Assembly (NCBI GenBank): GCA_949987565.1
Contig: OX465107.1
Location: forward strand, 15,217,558 to 15,281,557
DNA from: Luidia sarsii
Taxonomy: Eukaryota > Echinodermata > Asteroidea > Paxillosida > Luidiidae
DNA: 64,000 bases
Direction: 5' to 3'
The notes under the pieces are model-generated. The model saw nothing but the letters and a program-made list of their open reading frames with translations. It was not told the DNA's origin and ran no database searches. Position numbers and translations under genes: made by a program. Position 1 is the first letter of the stretch; each line of letters starts with the position of its first letter. Positions 57,161 to 64,000 of this stretch are shown in pieces.

Positions 57161-59500
57161 GATAAAAGGGACATACATGTACATGTATATTCAAGGGGTT
57201 TCAAAATCAAGAATGATGTCTGAAGAGGAGGGTTTGGCCTGTCAAATTTAATGTTTTTTTTTTTTCAAACCTTCCATGGGTGACTAATTTTTGTACACAC
57301 CTTGCTGTAGATTTGTCAGGGGAGGGGACTGCATAAGGCCAAGTAAAGAAAATTATTAGGTTTTTTTTATAAAACAATATAAAAAAAACCCGGAAATTTG
57401 AATTGATTTTCGCTAGTTTCCAGCTGTTGAACCTTGCTCATGTACACCCCTCATTTCGTACCGTACTTAAAAAAGACTATATTAGACTACCCGTCTTTAG
57501 GGGAAAAACTTGTTTTGGAAGAAGGGGGAAAAACTCCTCCTTTTTTCAAAAAGTTAGGATGAGAAACTAATATTTTATTTACTTGGCCTAAATGGGGGGG
57601 GGGGGTTTGGGGGGGGGAAATCCTCTCCCATTTGTATTTTTCACAAAGTGAAACTGTAACTGTAAGTCCTAGAATTTCAACTGCGTCAAACTCAATAATG
57701 TGCTTTTGAATACAAACTGGAATTAATCATCTTGTTGTCGTTTCGTTTCTTCTCTTTTTCATTTTGAGCCGATGAAAATCTTGGCTCGAGTCGGACATGA
57801 GTCCAACCGGTTACCTCGTGTCTTCTGTCCGGGGACCGGTCGCAAGTCAGGATGAGTCTGGTGAAATCCTCCAGAGGAATTCTGCCGGCACTTTTCAAGA
57901 CACCCTGAAAAATATCTGCCTTCCCAAATTTTTGCCAGTGCTATCAAGATCACAGAAATGTAATATACAACCTATAGGTGGACAATGTCTATTAGGAGCG
58001 AAGTCAGGATACTGGAACGTCATGGGGGACCTGACCAGTGTCAAATTACGGGCGGAAGTAAAGAGCACTGTCACATGTTTGTATTTGCTTGTGACGTGAC
58101 ACTTCATTTACGTTTGATTTACATACATGTACATGTATGTATGAAAATAATAATTTTTCTATATAAGTCCGGGGTGGTGCTCTTTACTTCTGCCCATACT
58201 TTTTTTTTTTAAGATGTCAGCTTTCATGATATTACAATTATGTTATGTTAAGTCTATTATGTTATGTATGTCTATCATTAGGATATCTTCTGTGATACTG
58301 AAGCATTAAATTGCATACACAGTGCAGTTGCCTCATTGTTGATTGTACTGAACTGCGTAATAAGCCATACCCTCTTTTAAACAAACAAAAACAAAAAACT
58401 GAAAGTCTTAAGAAAGATAACACAATAGCCAAGCAAGAATTGCGCCAACTTGGATGATAAGGTAACATTTTGACTTTATTTGTAAACAACGTTTTTTTAT
58501 GTTTATTTTTTGTAGGTATTATATAAAGGGGGGAAAAATTGGTATTTACATCATATACTTTGAAGTTTCTGCACAAAAAGTGAGTTGGAAAGTGTGTGCC
58601 TGGTAGGCGATGTGTAATTGGTCAATATTCCAACCCCCCCCCCCTCAAAAAAAAAGCAAAAAAAAAGGTAGTTTTTGGAACGTAGCCCAGACAACAAACA
58701 CTCGGTACAATTGCATTGCTGGACACGGGGAGAAAAAAGATTCAAATCTTATTACTTTGTATTTCCTTTTTTTTTTCATTTTCATTCCCATTTTTTTTTT
58801 TTTTTTTTTACAGTAGGTTAGTATTAAATTGAAAAAGATGAATACATATACGACAATTATAGATAATATTTCTCTTATACTGGCAGTAGAAGTGGAAAGA
58901 GACACAAGGTTGCTAGTCAGTGGAGTACTAGCAGTTTATAACACGGTTTAGGAGGAAGAGAAAGTGGAAAAGTTTCAGCGAGAAATATTCAAAGCATGCT
59001 ACGTCTACATGTACGACCTAGGCCAAAGATGCGGAGAAAAGGTAAGTGCTAGCTCTTGTTCTAATGTGAAGAAAAAGAGGACAGCTGCCTTGTAGTTTAA
59101 TCTTCTTACTCCTGACAGATGAACGATCAATCAGAAAGGGCTTCGCATGGACCAGTTGAGTAATATTGAGTGAATGTTTTGACTAACACTTTCCCCACAC
59201 TACCTCAAAAAGCACACAAAAAGTCGTTGAAAATGATAATGTTCTAATTTATGCCCACATATGATATATTCTAATTGCATTCGTTTTCAACTTGAGAAAC
59301 ATCTGCCCATGACGCTAAACCTCTGTCAGTGAACAGCTATCCAGAGACGGTAAAAGTTGCCGAGTTGTTATCCCTCCTGATTTTTCTTCTTTTTTTTAGT
59401 CAGCTGAGCTAGACTGGATACAATTTAGCTGCATGATAGTAATACACATCTACCTGTTCTAACAACACAGAAATGTCCATTCTTTGGTTATGGAAGTTAT
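57161..59500. other. AT-rich intergenic sequence
   Basis: No convincing gene. Homopolymer runs (T, G, A) and scattered short ORFs only; a possible unrelated + ORF at 57797-58099 shows no coding bias. Confidence 0.4.
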
Positions 59501-59552
59501 GGAATTACATTGTGGAGAAGGTGCAGGAGTCCTGTTGTGATGGGTCTCCGAA

Positions 59553-59738
59553 TTGAATACCGTGCTCTGTTTGCACCCTCGTGTGAACTACATAGCCCTA
59601 GTCGACATTGAAAGAAGATGGCTACCTTATATCCCAGAGTCCAAACAACTACGACATTTAAGGTTTGTCTGCAGACAACACGAACATACGTTCAACTCAA
59701 ACCGTTTAGGACATGCAGAGTACATGATAAAGGGATGA
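59553..59738 (+). CDS. Short ORF, unrecognised
   Basis: 61 codons with a mixed, protein-like composition (VDIERRWLPYIPESKQLRHL). No acceptor/donor pairing or family recognised, and no GC3 bias like the true exons. Could be chance. Confidence 0.15.
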   Translation: MNTVLCLHPRVNYIALVDIERRWLPYIPESKQLRHLRFVCRQHEHTFNSNRLGHAEYMIKG

Positions 59739-59989
59739 CACAATTTGGGGCAGGGGTGAGAAGCAAGGGATTCTTTTGAGCAAAGCGACTATCGGGGTGA
59801 ATGTGTTTTCATTTTGTTATCATTTGTTAAAAATTGGTTAACATTTATATTAATTTGTTTGCCAAATGATTGAAACAGAGAAAAGACTTGGATGTTAAGA
59901 CAGGATAAAAGTGAATTTAGCTACAGATGGATTTGTTTTTTTCTGTCTCGTTGCTGCTGGCAGCCATCTTGGTCTGGTGACAAAACGGG

Positions 59990-60150
59990 CATGGCAGGTC
60001 AACGTGCAACTTCCCTCTGACAGAGTTCGGGTGCCAGACTGGATTCACCAGGCGACAAGTGTGACTCGGAGCAAAACAAAGTGCGTGTACTGGAGGCATA
60101 AGGAAAACAGTGGTTTGGAAAGGGGGGAAATGAAGAAGGGTTGTCCTTGA
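59990..60150 (+). CDS. Possible exon, unrecognised
   Basis: After GGCATGGCAG an open frame reads VNVQLPSDRVRVPDWIHQAT then SVTRSKTKCVYWRHKE to a stop at 60150. Composition is protein-like, but no family recognised. Confidence 0.18.
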
Positions 60151-60374
60151 ATACAAAGGATGGGGAAAGGGGGGAGTGTGTACGGACAAGATTGAGGGAA
60201 TTAAGGGGGATCATAAGCATACACATTTGTCACATCACACAAAGGAATACAGAAGGGAAGAAAAGAAAAGGGATCAAATGAATGCAGTTGGGATACAATT
60301 AACGTTTATTTGTGTCGTCCCATCTTTGCATTTGTGATTGATTTCTGTGTACAGAGTTCACCCTCGCGGGATTA

Positions 60375-60677
60375 CAAATCTCGCACCTCATCTTCAACGT
60401 CACCGTCTTCAGTCGAGTCCTGTTCAACAATAACACTCCCTCTCAAAAAGAGGTTAGATTGAAAACGGGCAGAGCGACGGTCGCTGTGTTTCAGTACACA
60501 TAACATTACCCAACTTTTATCTCTATTAATAACTTGGGGATTGCGTCTTCTAAACTTCCTAACAAAATGACTGTCATTTTGAGTGGGCCAGAACAACCCA
60601 CAATACGCTATGCGCCCATTCTGATTAAGATTCCCATCACATCTCAATTGACATTTACAAGCCTCTGTGTAGATCAA
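60375..60677 (-). CDS. 100-codon ORF, unrecognised
   Basis: Minus frame with Cys/Arg-rich start (ACKCQLRCDGNLNQNG), KHSDRRSARFQSNLF, and an acidic C terminus (EDGDVEDEVRDL). AT-rich third positions, unlike NUP205. Might be a transposon remnant or chance; no family recognised. Confidence 0.2.
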
Positions 60678-61524
60678 AGAAATTCCATATTGCTGTCATA
60701 GTGCGAATACCCATCCAATCTTAAGTGAGATAATTACAGTCGCAGAATACTAAAAGAAGTAAAATATAAGGCTACCCCAGGTTCGCTTGAAAGGAATCAA
60801 AATAGAACAATAACCAAAGCACTCCAACCAATAATACGATATCCTCTGCATACCTACAGACCTTTTTTGAACAAGAAGTTTACAATGTGTTTAGTTATTA
60901 AATACAATGATAATTCCTTTGATGCGCGGAAAAATAGCCGTCCCAAAGACAAGTCCGGTAACCATAGTGGATGTTCTATTCAACTTCAAACAGTCAACAG
61001 TACATGTGCCTAGATTAGAATGCTGGTTAAGTATGGTTCAGACCACAAAATGGAGTGTTTCAAAAAGTACTGAGTAGAGTAATACGTATACACATATAAT
61101 ATTGCTGAGGAGAGTGTACATGTGAAATTCTGGTCAACTTGACATTTAAGAAAAGACTGGATGTGGCAGTATTACATGTAGGTAAGCTACACTCGTGAAA
61201 AATCCATATCATAGTATTGGTAGTAATACACCGGTCTATAAGAAACACGTCGAATAAACTGCAAAAATTGTGGATACTATATCTCTGGTAATTATTCGCT
61301 AGAACTACGAAATTTGGCAAAAGGCAGGTTTGGGGAACGGGAAGGAATTCTTTCTGATGCATAGTCTTTTTTCGTGTATTATTTTGTTTTGATTTTTTTT
61401 TTTTCTTTACTTATTCACAGTATGTACAAGAAGGTGCAACCATCAGTGCAGGAACCGAAATGGAACCATTTTTATTCAATTTTTTTTTTCATCCTTTTTT
61501 TTTTTTTTTTTTTTTTGTGGGTAG

Positions 61525-61754
61525 GCCAAGCACTGACTGCCCTTCAGTGCAAAGATCACAACGATATCTCTGCCAGATCAACACTTGCGATACCCCCTGA
61601 AAACATTTCCCCGGCGAAACCAATCCAGCTCATAAGGGCACTTCACTCAATGAAATACAAGCCCCCCTCAGTTCCACATTCTCAATCCTCGAGCCCAGTC
61701 TCCGGACAGTACTGTCAGTGCAGCGTCGGGCCAAGTTCTAATGTCCAAGTCTAG
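61525..61754 (+). CDS. Candidate terminal exon, unrecognised
   Basis: A poly-T tract and GGGTAG acceptor are followed by a frame (phase 1 in) reading QALTALQCKDHNDISARSTL, then a Ser/Pro/Gln-rich tail ending SNVQV and TAG; AATAAA at 61858-61863. It could be the last exon of a small + gene. Not recognised. Confidence 0.28.
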
Positions 61755-61869
61755 GTAGCCCTTGTGAAGTTATCATGCAAGCATTTGCAGTCATTGTTTA
61801 TGACAACACAGAAACGCTTCGTCAACAAAATAATAATAATTAAATTAAACAAATCTTAATAAAAAGTCA

Positions 61870-64000
61870 ATATTGTTTCTTATGTCATCTCTACTGTCAT
61901 TGATAAAAAATAATAACCATATAAAAAACAAAAACATCCTTGTTTTTTGTTTTTAACATTCACCTGCAACTTATTTTAGTGACAATCTTCAGTTCTGTTA
62001 TAAGCTACCCTGAGAAATTATCGGACTCTTGTTTAAAAAAAATAAAAATCAATAGAAACCCAATGTGCAAACCTTTCAACTTTTGTACAAATTATTTTGG
62101 CTTTTTTTTTTTTTTTCAATTTCTACAATGTCCCATTTGATCACTGGAGCAACAGAAACATCAGAAAGCAAACAGCTATTACAAACAAACTAAGATTGAA
62201 TATTCTTCTGAATAGGGTAATCATCAATTCTATACTTTTACATCCAATTTAAAACCTTATCAACTTGGGTATGGAAACTTGAATTAGGTGTGAAATAACT
62301 CATTCTTAAACATTTTGCTAACAATTGACAAGAGCCTGAATTAAAAATAAGGGTACAAGTTCCTTAAATATGTCTAGGAATATAATATAATCAAGAAGAT
62401 ATCCAATATGAATATGCACAGAACAGGGAATCTTGTTTGGCCAATCAGCAATGAATGCAGATACCCTATGACCTATGGGCTCAATCAGGTTATTGCAGAG
62501 CCATGGCAACCAGGCGGTTAATTTGCATAATATGCAAATGAATGCAAATCCACTGACTGGCCAACTCAAGCTAAATAAACAGCCAGACTAAGCAGGGTAT
62601 TCAACAAGTGACCAACTAAGACTAATAAATTACAGTAGCATTGGCTTGGGAGGGACCACCTTTAATCAATTTCTGGTTGTCTAGGCAACCACAATTGTCA
62701 AGACAACCACAATTGTCAAGACAAAAGCAAATCACTGTGCGAATACTTCACCTCACTTTTCTTTACATCTTGAGATGACTTGCATGTCAATTTCTTTCAG
62801 AAAAAAAATCCATTTAATTTGCCAAAAAAAAAATGGTTTCTTTTTTCATTTTTTTACACAGTCATGGAAAATGTTTGACTTTCCATTACTGCTTTTTAAA
62901 ATTTTAATAGTTTGAATATCAAGAATTGTTCTATATTTCCATGATGGGCAATCAATTCTATCTCTCTTTTTTTAACAATGAAATAGGCTTGACGTAATGC
63001 ACAATGATCAAGTCAAGTAAAGACAAAATTCAGTCAAGTCAGCGTCTATACGACCCAATGTAGGAAGGGCTGTCCACTATTGGCACCAAAACGAATTTAT
63101 CAGCATTGTCACTTGCACTAAAATGGCAAGAAATATGTACACGATTATTGGATCTATTTACACACTGCCAATAATGCTGGTTTTAGTCTGAATTTGCTAT
63201 GTACAATTTTATAATACCCTGCAAATGATTTAATATATATTCATAAGTTGCAGTGGATACAAAAACGAAATTTAGACCCAATGGACTAGATTATTTGATA
63301 TTGGAGAATGGCAAAGGGGTTGGTGTGTTTTAATACGCAGAAGAGACGATTATATACAACATGTTAAAAAAAAATTAAACAAACTTAAGTACTTTTTTTT
63401 GGCTAACAAGTGGTGCTGTGCCATGAGGGCATTTTTGTGAGACGAATTTTGCAGATAGTGCACGCTTTTGGTGTGTACGATTAGACTGCTATGCACGCAT
63501 GGACTGGACCCTCTTGGAATTGTGTGCTTGCCGTGCCTCGGGCTGTCTGTTCCTTGTCCTCTCAATTACTTCAGAATACGCATGAGCCTGGGTACCAGAC
63601 TCAACTTTGGCCCACTCCATAGTTTGTAGGGATGGTCAGTTATCATTAAAAGGTCTTCCTCTCAAGGGTTGCTTGAAAGTTGGCCCCGATTCGCGACCTC
63701 AAACTCCTCCCTGTTTTTGCGGACTACCCCTAAACCATAAGTCACTACTTTTGACAGCAAAACTGCCATTCGCTTTGGAATCATCCACACTAAAATGATT
63801 AACTGGTAGAAGATGAACAAATTTGGCAAAAACTTCCCCGTCATAAACCCAAGACTGTTCTTTTGGTTTTGTCCTTTTGTTTATTACTATCTAATACGTA
63901 GTATTATTATAATATTGCGAGTTTTGAATATACACATGACATGGAAAGGAAAAAGAGTATTTTTGTTCTGGCCGAAGTACATTTGCCAAAACCGAGTAAG
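61870..64000. other. AT-rich sequence, no gene recognised
   Basis: Only short ORFs. Notable is a cluster of transcription-factor-like motifs at 62501-62689 (listed separately). Confidence 0.4.
62501..62689. promoter_or_regulatory. Octamer and RFX-like motif cluster
   Basis: ATTTGCAT at 62521-62528 and ATGCAAAT at 62532-62539 and 62542-62549 (three POU octamers within 29 bp, the first two inverted), CCATGGCAAC at 62501-62510, and GTTGTCTAGGCAAC at 62676-62689 matching the RFX X-box palindrome. Function is inferred from motif density only. Confidence 0.35.

Overview
This is animal nuclear DNA. It carries multi-exon genes with GT-AG introns, GC-rich exons (mostly G or C at the third codon position) set in AT-richer introns, and many mini- and microsatellites, tRNA-derived SINEs and short non-autonomous DNA transposons. 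Two genes can be read from first to last codon and both have clear vertebrate counterparts. Repeat style, intron size (about 0.3-1.5 kb) and frequent words such as TAGGCCTA and TACATGTA suggest a marine invertebrate, perhaps an echinoderm or another invertebrate deuterostome. The species cannot be fixed from the sequence.

Layout. (1) 1-9.7 kb: foldback repeats, a CpG-rich stretch (2.2-2.7 kb), a PIF/Harbinger-type MITE (3154-3605), a large 55-bp satellite (6387-8735) and several coding-like + strand exon candidates of an unrecognised gene, the best being a terminal exon at 9475 with an AATAAA at 9697. (2) 11893-15881, minus strand: a complete five-exon TMEM9/TMEM9B homologue (175 aa). (3) 15882-16736: a compact divergent promoter. 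(4) 16737-56582, plus strand: a complete 37-exon NUP205 gene (nuclear pore inner-ring scaffold nucleoporin, 2087 aa by my splice model) in which every exon junction is phase-compatible. (5) 56.6-64 kb: NUP205 3' UTR, then mostly AT-rich sequence with a few unrecognised ORFs, one possible terminal exon (61525-61754) and a cluster of POU octamer and RFX-like motifs near 62.5 kb.

The two recognised genes are head to head with 855 bp between start codons, and the NUP205 start codon lies inside a YY1-type motif. NUP205 introns hold most of the unusual structure: a tandem duplication that copied the 3' splice site and start of exon 5; a consensus U12-type intron (intron 34) containing a perfect 148-bp inverted repeat; a pyrimidine-only tract of about 1 kb abutting exon 29; exon 17 enclosed by two unrelated minisatellites; and a MITE family (CAGGCATGCAACT ends) whose four bounded copies, three in NUP205 and one in TMEM9, each carry a 6-bp target-site duplication. 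No prokaryotic system, CRISPR array, rRNA gene or intact autonomous transposon was seen.
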